Below, one piece after another: positions 12,242-24,347 of a DNA stretch of 64,000 nt. The notes under the pieces were generated by a model. That model saw nothing but the letters and a program-made list of their open reading frames with translations. It did no database searches and had not been told where the DNA came from. Position numbers and translations under genes: made by a program. The first letter of the stretch is position 1. Every line of letters starts with the position of its first letter. The DNA is from Pelodera strongyloides (lineage: Eukaryota > Nematoda > Chromadorea > Rhabditida > Rhabditidae): contig JAANDG010000342.1 in assembly GCA_036852015.1 (NCBI GenBank), forward strand, positions 1 through 64,000, read 5' to 3'.

Positions 12242-12570
12242 CCGCAGAAGTGAAAATGAATGAACTCAATTTCATGCAGCTGATCAACACATATGAGGTG
12301 CACTGTGTACTATTCGTCCAACAAAAACCAGGGAAGAATAGAGAGGGAGAACGCGAACGGATTACAACCAAATTAGGGAAGAGAAAGAAGGGAATTTGTT
12401 TGTAGAAGGACAAAAGCGGACCGGAAGCGGATACGTATTCCGGATAGGGAGATAGAGAAAGAGAGAGAGAGAGGCGGAGAGAATTAAGAGAGACAGCTGA
12501 TAAAACGGTCTTAAAGGTAGAAAAAGTACAGAGAGAGAGGGGTGCAAGAAACAGGGAGAGAGGAGATATA

Positions 12571-12674
12571 CATATATATATACATAATATATATATTTAT
12601 ATATATATATATATATATAATATATATATATAATACTATATATATATATATATTATATATATATATAGAGATAT

Positions 12675-12721
<47 letters not shown>
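12571..12721. repeat. TA then GA compound microsatellite
   Basis: About 95 bases of (TA)n followed by about 55 bases of (GA)n. Confidence 0.95.
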
Positions 12722-12722
<1 letters not shown>

Positions 12723-13574
12723 TGACTGGTCATGCGACAATGACCTTAATCAAGGGGATGAACCTTATACTCTTGGTTTCAGTTTCATACACTTCACGTA
12801 ATTTTCGACCTTGTAGGTAAGTAGGAAGGACGACGAACTGGAAATACTCCCATATAAAGGGTATAAACGTTGCGGTAGAAATATGACCTAAGCGCGCCCG
12901 TCGAGGAACTGTGCATCTAAAGAAGTGGTACAGGTGGTCAGTATAGAAATTGCAGTGTCAAGGTTACTATAACCGACCTAAAATGTGAAATAGTAATTAT
13001 TAGTTGTATGACTCTACCTAATATTGTCAAGCAAGAATGATTCCAGCACAGAGATTCACAATTTTTTTCTGTATTAATTATCTGAAAACGTTGTGAATTC
13101 CATGAAAAAATGGGTACATTTCCGTTGTACGTGTTCTATGTGTCAGTATAAAAGTTATTATATAACAGCTGGCTACATCCAATATTAGCAGGCAAAGAAA
13201 AGCAAGTTCATGACAAACAAATATGATTCATTTTGGCTGTGTGTGACCTTGTGTTGGTCGAAAATAAGCTTTTGCGGGAATGGAAAAATACTGCATGCAA
13301 TGAATAGGACGGCGCGCATGTAGTGATGAAATTTCTATGAAAACGCACTTGAACTGAAAGGAACTAGCCCCCTTGAAAATAGTAAAATATTAACTTAGAG
13401 AGACAGCGAAGCAAAGGTTCTCATATTCCTGTAAGTTGGTTTTTTTCTCTAATTTGGTTGTTTTTAATTTATTTTTTCACATGTTATATGAAGTGTGATG
13501 CATGGTATGAATAAACCACATAATAGACCAAACTTGCATATAAAGCATGTGAATACAGTAGTCCAATATATGAT

Positions 13575-13765
13575 TCACATACCCCATAACGGCGGGTTTT
13601 TGCAACGTACGCTGGACGATGTGTGTTCAAATGTAGTGTATGCAAATAACCGCGTGATACTGCATGATTTTTATTCTAATTTATATTCGTTTGCATAGAA
13701 CAAATGGGAATACACTTGTCCTTGTCCAGCAAACGTTTCAACAATCGGGTGTTATATCGCTTTAA
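13575..13765. mobile_element. M2 element, diverged
   Basis: Right end GGGTGTTATATCGCT-TTAA. The left end is weak (CCCATAACGGCGGG then TTTTTGCAACG). The internal TGTAGTGTATGCAAATAA and TTGCATAGAACAAATGGGAA match other M2 copies. Confidence 0.7.
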
Positions 13766-13995
13766 AGAAAATATAGTTTCATACGTGTGCTTGATTATGC
13801 TCATTGTCCATCACCATTTCAAAGGCTGATCTCTTAATAAAGCTATAAAGAGAGGGAAATAGTCTTGTAGAGGGAGTGGAAACACGTTTCTGAGGCGAAT
13901 CATGAGTTTAGAGAGGGTGAAGGATTTAGGGTGGGGAACTGGACTCATCTTAGAGAAGGGGTAAGGAAATCACTGGGAAAATGGAGGGAGAGTTT

Positions 13996-14100
13996 GTTAG
14001 GGAGGGAACGAGTCGGGGAGGCTCCCCAAGGTAATAATGGTTTACCAATGTTAGGGAGGGAACGAGACAGGGAGGCTCCCCAAGGTAATAATGCTTTATT
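13996..14100. repeat. 54-bp minisatellite, two copies
   Basis: The unit starts GTTAGGGAGGGAACGAG and contains GGGAGGCTCCCCAAGG. The two copies are nearly identical and run head to tail. Confidence 0.9.
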
Positions 14101-14490
14101 GGTTAACATCAATACAATGAGAGAATATCGATCAAAGGGAAGATTAACAATAGACACAACGCTTCACAGCGTCAGGGTATTTACTAAGGGAAAATACTAC
14201 CAATGTTTAAGTACCTAGACGGCGTAAGGAGGGTTGTTTACTCGAAAACAAACATAAGTGAGCTTCTTTTTCGAACGCAAAACAACAGTGTTTTATTATC
14301 ACTCTTTTGTCGACGTCTCGGCAAAACTGGGTCATCGTCGGGACAAATTACCCACAAAACATTCACAGTAGCACTTCGATATAACAAAACAGGACAATAC
14401 GACTTCGATGTCGCTGGCTTTAAAAAATATGTCAAATCTTTGCGGTGAAGAAGGGCTCCCCAAGGTATAGGAAGCACCCCAGGTAGTTCA

Positions 14491-14695
14491 AGAGTTGGGG
14501 ATGGCTCCCTAATTGCAAGATATAAGTGAACTTTCACCAAGGAAGGTAAAAGTTCCCAGAGGTAGACGTCAACAAAGGTAGATCAAGGGTTGGGGAAGGC
14601 TCCCTAATTGTAAGATATGAGTGAACTTTCACCAAGGAAGGTAAAAGCTCCCAGAGGTAGACGTCAACAAAGGTAGATCAAGGGTTGGGGAAGGT
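14491..14695. repeat. 95-bp minisatellite, just over two copies
   Basis: Unit starts at 14491, 14586 and 14681 (third copy truncated). It contains GGCTCCCTAATTG and ACTTTCACCAAGGAAGG. It shares the GGCTCCC word with the 54-bp array at 14.0 kb, so both may come from one locus. Confidence 0.92.
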
Positions 14696-15120
14696 AGGTC
14701 TGGTGGGCACCTGGAGAGAGTGGAAGTGACTCTGGCCACATGAACAAACACTACACAGTCAATGCACACGCAGAAACTGGCCAGTTAGACAGACGACAGA
14801 GAGAGGGAATACGAGGAGACGCAGAGAGGCCCAACCGATGGAAAACCAGCACGGAAAGCATGTCATGGAACCAAGGAAACTGTGACATCAGCAGGAGTCC
14901 CTGTGTCCCTCTCTCTATCGCTATGTCCCTCTCTCTCTATATTTATCTCTCTCTGTATCTCTGTATCTCCAACTCTCTCCCTCAACAGGTTTCAAGAAAC
15001 AAAGCTGAAGTCACACGAGGAAACGCACGGCAGAATGCGAAAACTGTTTTTGATTTAATGGGACCTCTATGGACTCTAGGAATATAATATTATCAAAAAC
15101 CACTTGGTCAAGGCAAAGTA

Positions 15121-15132
15121 GGGGGGGGGGGG
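15121..15132. repeat. Poly-G run of 12
   Basis: Uninterrupted G12. C. elegans uses DOG-1 to keep such tracts stable; nothing else is implied. Confidence 0.9.
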
Positions 15133-15200
15133 CCGTTTTTTCGATTTCATGCTAGGGTGAACATGTGAACAAAATATTTGCAAGTTGTGAAGATGTGATT

Positions 15201-15393
15201 TTAAAGCGGCATGGCATGTGGTTTCTGAAACGCGTGCTGGACGATGCGTTCCCATGTATGATATGTGCAATGTGTGTTCCATTGGTTCCATTCTGTGACT
15301 GGAACACAAGCAATATCACAATATTCTGTATAAGATACATGTGAGTGCTGTTGTTCAGCATGATCATCAAAACCACGTGCCATACCCCTTTAA
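15201..15393. mobile_element. M3 element
   Basis: TTAA-AGCGGCATGGCATGTGG at the left and AACCACGTGCCATACCCCT-TTAA at the right. Confidence 0.85.
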
Positions 15394-15659
15394 AGCCGCT
15401 AAAATTATGTTGTTTATTTTACATACGAAGAATCAACCTTTCCTCTTTTCTTACTCGAAAAACCAGACCACATTCAGAAATCTATTTCGTGCGAAACTGG
15501 TGCTGATAAAAATAGAGACGAGATAATCAGTTGGGGGTGATTCTGTGCGAAAATTATCAATGAAGCTGCCGAGGGAAAAAAACCACCTATTAAAAATGAA
15601 AGAAATGAATGAGACGTTAGCGAGGGCAGGAGAGATGGCGCGATAGCAAACGACAAGAT

Positions 15660-15661
15660 AA

Positions 15662-15692
<31 letters not shown>

Positions 15693-15765
15693 GAGAGAGA
15701 GAGAGAGATGAAGAGAGAAAGAGGGATAGAGAGAAAGAGAGAGAGAGAAAGAGAGTAGCTAGGAA
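15660..15765. repeat. GA microsatellite
   Basis: Long imperfect (GA)n. Confidence 0.9.
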
Positions 15766-15952
15766 ATCTGGTTATAGGACATGGTAGAAGGCAGGTTGAG
15801 AATTGCAGGTTTGCCACAAGCTCACTGCCACCAGTCACGCGCCACATAGACATAGTGTAAGACGAAAATTGTGCGTGAATAGCGAAACGATGGAACAGGG
15901 GGAGGCAAACTATACTTGGTGTGTAGAGAGAAAAGGTACAGGAAAATAAACA

Positions 15953-16128
15953 TTAAAGCGGCACAATAGCCGGTTCTTGAAACGTGTGGGTGGACGCTGT
16001 ATTCTATTGTAGTGTATGCAAATCAGTGCGCGTCTTTAGTCTGATTGTATTAGTATTGATTTGAATACAACATATGGGAATGCATTTGTCCAAGCTACGT
16101 TTCAAAAACGGATGTTATATCGCTTTAA
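15953..16128. mobile_element. M2 element
   Basis: TTAA-AGCGGCACAATAGCCGG at the left and ACGGATGTTATATCGCT-TTAA at the right. The internal GTAGTGTATGCAAATCAG and ACAACATATGGGAATGCA are conserved. Confidence 0.88.
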
Positions 16129-17305
16129 ATAAACAGTGATGAAGAGAACACAGAGTCAACCCTGTAAAGTGTAAAGGCCCAGATATTTAGCAGACAATCA
16201 AGCGCCTGAAATAATAAATAGAAAAGAGCGCAGACAGCCAGACGGCCAGACGAAAATGAGATAAACGTAGAGTGTAGAAATCAGATTTTTTTAATATTTC
16301 TAAATATAGAATGAAGGGTTGAAAGCAAGCAAGCGTAACCGGGCTCTCTTTATTGTTAGTTTGTTTATTCGGAAATTCGGTGTGTGTGTACATAGTACAT
16401 GTGTGAGTATACGAGTATTATCGAAATGAATCAGCGTACACTCAGCGCTTTCTATGCTTGTAATACAACAAATGCCAGGAACAGAAGCATTTTTCTACTT
16501 TTTTTTTAATCAGAATTTCGTAATTTTTTTCATGTTTTAGTATTTTTGTAAATATATACAGTTAGCGAAGAGAAGAAAGATAACCGAGAGACGTAGTTTA
16601 CCAAACATGCAACATACTTCACAGCCCAGAGAATAGTCCATTGGGGGACAAAAGCCTGGGAAAGCCATATAACGGGAGGGCGGAAGACAGGATATATAAA
16701 CGGTAGAAAAAGACTGCAATGCCAGTAGGGAATGTGGAGGGGGTTAAATTGAGAAAATGGAGGTATATAGTATATGTATATTATGGGCTGTTCACAGCAT
16801 ATTTGCATAGAAGATTGAAGTAGATGTTAGAATGTCCAACGTTTTCCAGTGTAAGCGTTAGCGCGCACGTCCCGCCAACCAATAAATAATTTGTGGTATT
16901 TTTGCATATAAAATTCAGACGAACAATATATGTGAATGTACAACAGAAGATTGTAAACCGCTGTTATGGCACTGGTAGCGCCGCTATGCGTTATACCATT
17001 CAACAAAGGGGTAAGGAATAGTAGGAAAAGAAGGAGGAAGAGATTCCCCACCCTCCATGACCACACAGAATGGTTGAAACAGCTGAGAGGGATCGATGAG
17101 CGTCGAATGCTCTCTCTCTGTCTCTCTCCGCAAGTCTACACACTCTCTCACATGCTCTCTCTGCCTGTTTCCACCAGTCTACACACACTCTCGCATGATG
17201 TCAGACGTCTGCAACCTCCTCCTCAATAATTACACATACTACATCCAACGTTGGTTATTCATTCGCATTTATTCAGTGTACGACGTCCACGAGGTCATGG
17301 AGGAA

Positions 17306-17486
17306 TTAAAGCGAAATACCGACCGGTTTTTGAAACACATCGACTGGACCAGCATTCTTGTGCAGCTTATGCAAATGAACATAAATTAGAATAAAAATCG
17401 AGCTAAATTCGAGCAAATCAGCATAAATACGCAAGAATTCAGTTGTCCACGATGCGTTTCAAAAACCGGCCGGTATTTCGCTTTAA
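17306..17486. mobile_element. M1 element, well preserved
   Basis: TTAA-AGCGAAATACCGACCGG at the left and CCGGCCGGTATTTCGCT-TTAA at the right, with the full internal order GCTTATGCAAATGAACATAA, then CGAGCAAATCAGCATAAATA, then GTCCACGATGCG. Confidence 0.92.
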
Positions 17487-17659
17487 GCAAGCTGAACGTC
17501 TCATGAAATGTGTTAGAGTGGGTATATAATACACGACAGTCTAATCTAATCTTGTTTATTACTGTCTTCTTTCTATCCAATAAAACATTTATATAACGCT
17601 TTATTCATGTTGAAGAACGATCAGACATAGGCAAGACGAAATCATGGGCGATCCCTCAT

Positions 17660-18402
17660 GGCCCTAAACCGAAGACGTCGAGCGATTTGTTATTATTTTG
17701 TGACCTTGTCGCCTAATGCTCAGCACCTCTGCGGAACATGTCCTAAGCTTTGAACTGAACCACCCTTAATAAAAGAGCGTGCTCTGGTAGCGTAAAGGCA
17801 GCACTATTTATTGCCTAACCGGGTTCGTACTCTCTGTCAGGACAAGGATTCGGCATGTAGAAATATAACTGTAGACCGTTCCCACACTATGCAGGCCTCA
17901 AAAACCAAATAATAATAAATTACGTACAACGGAGTGCCACCATTATTCTAATTGCTATGTTAGAGGAGTGAAGTTTGGCGCAGAGGTTCGTTCTAAAAGG
18001 TATGTCTTTGAGCATTCCAGGCCGGCGGTTCGACCCCCCTCAGGGTAGCTCAAGACGTCGGAATTCGCAATATCGACCGCGGAGGGAAAGGCAACCGCTA
18101 TTAGTTTCGCTCAGACTCAAACCATAAATCATTTTATTTTTATAAATCTTAATTGTTCTGTATTTGTTTCCATGATATGAGCTGTTGATAGTGCTGCAAA
18201 GTACAATCATACAAAAAAAGAGAGAATATTCTTTTTTTAAAAATTTTAAAATTTGTTTTACGCTTCAAGAGCGTGCACCTTTATTCAAGGGAGTTCAAAG
18301 TACAATTTCAAGGTTTGCTTATGACATGTTCCGTAGAGGTTCTGAGCAGTAGGCGACGAGTTCCAGATGACAAATTGCTCGACGTCTTCGGGTTAGGGCT
18401 GT
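17660..18402. mobile_element. M10 paired inverted-repeat element (~740 bp)
   Basis: The left arm (17660-17800) and right arm (18260-18402) are inverted copies. Both contain GAAGACGTCGAGC near the outside, ACCTCTGCGGAACATGTC (or its relative) in the middle and GAGCGTGC inside. Single arms of the same repeat lie at 52517-52665 and 55470-55615, and a fragment at 57575-57600. The interior carries a tRNA-like B box (GGCGGTTCGACCCCC, about 18024). Confidence 0.7.
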
Positions 18403-18839
18403 GAATACAGATTATATGAATACCGATTAAAAATTAAAAACTTTTCCACATAAAATGTTCGAAGAAGGTGCCTGTAGACTTAAAGGGGGCACAAAAAATC
18501 CAGTGACTGCGGAAATCCGAATTCGAGGGTCTCACCTGATTACTCAAAGAAGGTATTAATGCCTAGCCTAACCTAGGACGCATATCTCCTATGATATGAA
18601 ATAAGAAACACGAGAAGTCAGTCATGGTACAATTGGTGTTGGTGGTGCTTATAACTGCAAAGAAGAAAAATCACAGAAAGCTTTCCGCATTCGGAATCGG
18701 AATTCCGCGCCGCTCCTAAAATCCGCATTTAGCCATGCTGTTTGGAAGTTCATGATGCTCAACACACATTAGGAAGGATGCCACAAATTTCAGTTGGTCA
18801 TATTTTTTTATCGAGGTGTTTGCCCTTCTGTGTATGCAA

Positions 18840-18897
18840 CTCTCTCTCTCTCTCTGTTTCTCTCTCTCCCCCCCCCTCTCTCTCCCTCTCTCTTTAT
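18840..18897. repeat. CT microsatellite
   Basis: (CT)n with a short C run; another shorter CT tract is at 19051-19082. Confidence 0.9.
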
Positions 18898-19314
18898 ATT
18901 CACATCCCCTCTCTATTTGCTTTAATGCGTGACGGCTTATCCCCTTGATAACTCTTCCCATAGTGCCAGCTGCACCAATACCCTCATTACCTCCTACCAG
19001 GTCTGTTAATCTGTTATTATACTACCCACCAGTATACCCGTTCCCTATGCCCTTCTCTCTCTCTCTCCATTTCTTTCTCTCTACAAATCCCTGCTAAACT
19101 CTCTGCCAAACCATAGTAGCTGCGGCGAAACTCATTTTTAATTTATGAAGCCATTCTTACTTTATACACACCCCACTGCTCTTATAATTATAGTCATTCT
19201 TTGTATAGTGCGTAATTTCTCTGTAACCGCTTTCACACATTTGTTCTATACAACAAAAGTCTTCAAAGATCAAACAAAACGAACATTATTATGAGTTATT
19301 TGTTTACAATTTAG

Positions 19315-19345
19315 CTCGGAACCTGAAGCAGTCACATCAGTGGAA
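19315..19345 (+). promoter_or_regulatory. 5' leader and probable spliced-leader acceptor of ankyrin gene
   Basis: GTTTACAATTTAG ends 31 bases before the ATG, followed by a short leader. This fits a trans-splice acceptor, but position is the only evidence. Confidence 0.45.
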
Positions 19346-22300
19346 ATGGTAAGACTTTTACTTATGAATGCCTGAGTTTGGTATGTTCGCTAACGAAATA
19401 CCGGTTGGTTTTTGGTCGAGTACGCCAGCATTCCTATGCGTATGCAAATGTAGAATACAAAATCGAGCTAATTTCGAGCAAATTAGCATAAATACGTAAG
19501 AATTCAGTCGTCCACGATGCGTTTCAAAAACCGGCTGGTATTTCGCTGTAAGATTTAAATGCTTTACTATTTGTTATCTTTGGATTTTTCAAGTTGGCGG
19601 TCCTAAGTTATTTTAACTTGTGGGTTTAATTGAGATCTTTCCTTTAGCGACGTTCGGCATTGTTACATGCAATTGAAAGCGGTCGAAGGAGTGAAATCGA
19701 CGTGTTGCTCAAGAGAGGAATAGATATCAACCACACCAATAAGGTAAAGAAAATTTGCTATATTATTGGTGAAGTTGGGTCCTTGTATAAAGCTGTATGA
19801 CAGGTGGTTTTTAAACCTATTCTGTACAGACGCATTATCATGTGCTTCATTCTGTGCCAATCTGTGCCAGAAGGGCCACCGAGTACGACGATATAATAGA
19901 CGGGAATTCAGTTGTCCAGTGTATGTTTCAAAACTAAATGTCATAGCACTGTAAAAGGGTATTCAATAGTAACCGAACAGTATTAATAAACAATATATAT
20001 GAGGGACCAGTCTCATTGTCCAGTCAATGTTTTTCAGAACACCTACTAGGATGTTGTGCTGTAAATTCGCACCGGAAAAAAAACCCAAAAAGAATTATCT
20101 TGGAATTCTTTTTGGAGTTCTTGCTCTGCGAACTCGCAGTATTTCTAGTGCGAATTCGCAGTGCAACATCCTATGCGAGAGAGCAGGCACTCCGGAGAGG
20201 GCGAAAAGAATTTTTTTACGTTTTTCGGTGCGAACTCGCAGAGCACAAGATAACTGCGATTTCGCACCGGGTATTTTGCCGATGCGATTTTGGAAAGTTT
20301 GCTGTGCGAATTCGCACAGCCCACTTTTCCGTGCGAATTCGCACTCCATTAACAGAGTAAGCCTAAGCCTAAGCACACATCTTACTTACAAGTTAATTGG
20401 TCAAACATTTGCAAACAAACAACGTAGTACGTACAATGATGTCAGAAAGTGTTCCCAGATCTGGACCAATTCTCCATTGGTCCAGATCTGGGTTGTTGCC
20501 AGTGAATATGTACTCTGTATTTCTCACCTTTTTTATGACTTATCGACAACACTTTTATGTTCTAAAAACTGCACATATATGTTGACCAAAGAAAATGGTT
20601 AACATATGCATCTGCTTTCTCTTTTATGGAATAAATTTACGAGTTCCTATTTCTAGGAAGGCGTTTCCGCATTACTTGTTGCAAGTGATCGTGGTGATGA
20701 TCTAACTGTAGTGGAATTACTGAAGAGAGGAGTAAAGAGGTATATTTTACACGATATTTATTTATGTTTACCACTGATGTGTTAGGATCGTAGCTCTGTA
20801 AACCACTATCACTATCACTAGACTAAGGTTCTTCCGAATGAACAAAACAGGTATGCGTTTACGAAATCTGCTACCGTATAAAACTTCAACAAAAAATTCT
20901 AACTGATTTCAATTCAGAGACAGCAGGTTGCTAGATGGTTCCGATGCCGTGTTCCTGAGTACCCAAAATGGTAACGACAAGGTTGTGCGTTTATTACTGG
21001 AAAACGGATTTCCGAGTGATACAAAACGAAATGTGAGTAATTTTGTGTTACAGTTATTATTATTAACTTTTCTATATCCATTGCTCTCGATTGTAGATAC
21101 AATACAATGAACATGTGCCCAGTGTCCAGTGTACAACTAGACAACTGTGACACTTTTGGAAGCAGAAGCTCAGCTCACTTATTCGAGTGTGATTCAGTAC
21201 AATGCTGTGTTCGGGATTACGGCTTATTTTCTTATTTCTTGTTGCTGAAATGATCAAGTATTGTCGACGAGTTCTAAATGTCAATTTGTTTGGCAACAAT
21301 AGGTTTCATATCTATAAATATTTATATTTTCAGGATGGAACCACAGCACTTTGGATGGCGGCTCAATACGGAGAAAGTGAAATTGTGAATCTTCTTCTAA
21401 AACATGGTTGGTTATGGATATTAATTCCTAGCCGTAGAGTCGAAATTTCTCGCAAAATATCATACTCAACTTCAAACCTTGATCGTATTCTCTTAACAAT
21501 TACACTACATAATCATTCTATTTATTTAATTGAAATATAATTTTAGGTGCTAAGGATATTGCCCGTTCTGACGGAGCTACAGCGCTCTTCAAGGCAGCAC
21601 ATAAGGGACACGAAGAGGTCGTTAGGATACTGCAGAATAATAGCCAACCGGAGCTCGGTCTTCTGAAGGTAAGCCAGTTTATTCTTAGCAGCTGCCAATA
21701 AATTATGGAGCGGGTGTCTTCAAAATCGATAATTATATAATTAGCATTGTTGAAAATACGATGCTTTATGGGAGAAGATATTTCGACCATTTACGACTCC
21801 CAGAATAAACATCAAAGACACAGAGAATACTATATCTGTTATTCCGGGAGTTGTAAATGCTCGAAGATCTACTTTAACCATCTAATTAGTATTGTCAACT
21901 TACTATATATGATGCAATAAGATGTCATGAATAGGAAATGGTATAGGATGTGACCGCATGGAGCTGAAATAGATTTTTACCAATTTTGTAAATCTTTACC
22001 AATTTCATTGCAGAATGGTGAGACGGTTCTCCATGCAGCCGCACTGTTTGGGCACCTGCGAATCGTAAAACTTTTGTGCGAGGCGGGAGCCGATCCAAGG
22101 GCCAAGAACAAGGTTTTTACTAGGATTTTTGTTTATTTACGCATTTGGTGAGGCCCTGCTATACCAACATGAATCCAGTATTTCGAACCGCCATGGGACA
22201 GATGACGGCTTTAGCAACTCTGGTTAGGCATCGGCAAGGTATTTATGTTTTATTAGCCCATATTCTTGCTTCTTACGGTGAGATATAACATTCACTTTAT

Positions 22301-22422
22301 TTAAATTACAGTACAACGAAACGGCCATCGACCTATCAAATGAGATGAATTACGACAAAATTACTGAGTTTCTGGAGAAACACGCGAAGGAAAATGTCGC
22401 CAGCGGCCAAACAACTATCTAA
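19346..22422 (+). CDS. Ankyrin-repeat-only protein
   Basis: Eight exons in consistent phase: 19346-19348, 19648-19743, 20657-20739, 20918-21032, 21334-21406, 21547-21668, 22014-22112 and 22312-22422, giving 233 residues. The whole chain is about seven ankyrin repeats. Clear cores include TTALWMAAQYGESEIVNLLL, TALFKAAHKGHEEVVRIL and TVLHAAALFGHLRIVKLLCE. The first repeats are more diverged (ALLHAIESGRRSEIDVLL). Most exons hold close to one repeat. There is no signal peptide, membrane segment or other domain, so it is probably a cytoplasmic binding protein. The partner is unknown. The first coding exon is a bare ATG followed by a donor, which is the least certain part of the model; the donor after exon 7 is weak (GTTTTT). 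A tail of about 15 polar residues ends in GQTTI. Confidence 0.88.
19391..19551. mobile_element. M1 element, diverged ends
   Basis: CTAACGAAATACCGGTTGG at the left, CCGGCTGGTATTTCGCTGTAA at the right. The internal ACGATGCGTTTCAAAAACC and CGAGCAAATTAGCATAAATA match M1. It lies in the first intron of the ankyrin gene. Confidence 0.8.
19786..19955. mobile_element. M3 element, diverged
   Basis: AAAGCTGTATGACAGGTGG on the left and the inverse TAAATGTCATAGCACTGTAA on the right. Lies in an intron of the ankyrin gene. Confidence 0.6.
20045..20348. repeat. Cluster of GTGCGAATTCGCAC-type palindromes
   Basis: At least eight copies of TGCGAATTCGCA or variants (TGCGAACTCGCA, TGCGATTTCGCA) are spread over 300 bases of one ankyrin-gene intron, in both phases. 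A short telomere-like CCTAAGCCTAAG follows at 20359. Confidence 0.75.
20454..20492. repeat. Perfect 17-bp hairpin
   Basis: Arms CCCAGATCTGGACCAAT (20454-20470) and ATTGGTCCAGATCTGGG (20476-20492) are perfect inverses around the loop TCTCC. Each arm contains the palindrome CCAGATCTGG. It lies in an ankyrin-gene intron. Confidence 0.97.
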
Positions 22423-22455
22423 ATCAGACTTTTATTATTATTGTCATTATTTCAT

Positions 22456-22461
22456 AATAAA
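22456..22461 (+). terminator. Poly(A) signal of ankyrin gene
   Basis: AATAAA 34 bases after the stop codon. Confidence 0.7.
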
Positions 22462-22469
22462 TTATATTC

Positions 22470-24340
22470 TTTTCTTTGTGTTATCTACATATTTTTAATC
22501 AAAATTCGCATTTATATTTTAGTTTCCACTTCATAATAAATCCTACTCTTTTCATTGTGATCTTTTCCTTTTGTTAATATGTAGGTTTATATTTTAGTTC
22601 CCAGCTTGAGTTCTTTCATAAATGGCAACATATCAATGGTCTATTGTTCGTTTTTGTGTATTATGCAAGCAATGACGCGGCTTCAATTGTCTTTTATTAT
22701 TAGTAGTATCACGTAAATCCAAATTGTCATATCATTTGGGTTGTAAATCGTCTTCATTGTATAATAAGGTTCGTGTAGGAAGTAGACCTCGTTATTTTTC
22801 GTAGCATTCAGTATACAGTGTGCACAAATTAAAAAAATGACATCGACCATACTTCTCCTTCGTGACACAGTGCTCCTAACCGATTTTGAGATATAGTATA
22901 TTTATATACTGTATGTATTATACTTATAACTTTATATGTAGTTATACTGTTATACATATAACTTTACCAAGAAGATTAAAAATTTAAATTATATGTGTAA
23001 CGTTTGTCTTCTAGCGATTATATCCAACTCATGTTTCTAAATGAAGCACGATTTTTTTTCAAAAGGCGCATAAAGAGATCTCATTCTTTGTTCGTTTTAG
23101 TCAAAAGAGCGTTTGAAAGTTGGCTGTCCGTTGCCAAGTATTTTTGCTTTATTTCCATCATTAAACTCCCCTAATGCACCTATTTTATGTGTGGTGATAC
23201 ATTCGTCATTTATGAGAGCAAGGCTATATTTTTTGCTGTCGATTCTTATTTCTTCTTATTTTTTCATCAGAAGTGCGATGCTCAGGCCTCAGGCTCTGCA
23301 TCTATGAATAATGTTAAAAGTTCTTAAATTGTCATTGTTTGATGATTTCTCACAATTTTAGTAGCAACTTTCATAGATCAAGCTAATCTCATTGCTTAGT
23401 CACCTAAGGGGACTATTTCCTTATAGTGAGCGCGCACGTAGCACTCCAACGAGTTCCGTAATTTCATAACAAACTTTCGTGCGAAGCTATACAAGCTCAA
23501 ATGTTCGCATTTAACCTAGACCTTTAAAAATCCTAGTTGATTTAATATTCATGACATTATATACATGACATTTTTCTATTTTTACCCATGTCCTTACGTA
23601 CGTAGTTTAAAGTTTATTTTTGTTAAGCTTATAGTATAGTTAGTCTCCATGCAGGTGATATTCGATATTCTCTCAACATTGCCTTTGATTTTGTTCTATG
23701 CGTTCATATAATGTACGGTAGAAATCATATCTTCTGAACTACCCTATTTTATAATTACCGGAATTTCGTGTTCTATTTAAAAATTATGTTAATTATTACA
23801 GTAAAATTGGTTGGAAGAATAAGAAGTTACATGCATGACTGGGTACCTTTGCAAGGAGAAGACTAGTCTCCGGTTCTAAGAAAATATTCTAGCAGATTTT
23901 GAGTTTTCGAATTGTTTTCAGCCATTTCAAGTTTCGCTCCTCCACGCACACCCACCAACTCTAAAATACTCCTTTTTGTTATATTTTGTCAACATGTTTA
24001 TTATTAAAGGGATTGTATTCATAGGCTACAAATAAGAAAAAGACAAAGAATACAATATTTAAATAGAGCCTGTGAATTGAGAATGCTTTACCTCTTTGCT
24101 ATATTCGGTGTTTTTTCTTAATTCGCACTGTTTTTTCCCAATGAATTCTCCCGTGAATAAATTCGCATTATAGCAATATGTTTTCTGATCCACAAAGCTT
24201 TCGACGATGTCGCCCTGCGCTTGTGGCGCATTTCATCTGTTGAGCACCTCTTCCAAAAAGTGTGCCAAAGTTGCGCCAGGTTTTCGCCACCACGAATTTC
24301 CCACCTGAAAAAGGATTCCACGAAGTTATTTGATTGTAAT
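22470..24340. other. Intergenic, nothing recognised
   Basis: AT-rich, with no supported exon. 24179-24310 is GC-rich with GCGCTTGTGGCGCA and GTTGCGCCAGG, in the style of the M9 repeats. Confidence 0.5.
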
Positions 24341-24347
24341 TTTACAG

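Larger units (their letters stand above)
7225..19300. other. 12-kb gene-poor region
   Basis: No protein-coding exon chain was recognised on either strand. The stretch holds M1, M2 and M3 elements, GA and TA microsatellites, minisatellites at 14.0 and 14.5 kb, a paired-repeat element at 17.66-18.40 kb and AT-rich unique sequence. It would contain the upstream control regions of dab-1 and of the ankyrin gene. Small single-exon or RNA genes cannot be excluded. Confidence 0.5.

Noticed and set aside
22187..22239. Extra ankyrin-gene exon inside the last intron
   Set aside because: Read in the required phase it hits a stop (TGA). Joining 22112 directly to 22312 restores a complete last ankyrin repeat.
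23113..23307. Hydrophobic 64-codon frame as a membrane protein
   Set aside because: It is a single short frame in AT-rich DNA without splice partners, leader acceptor or poly(A) signal nearby.
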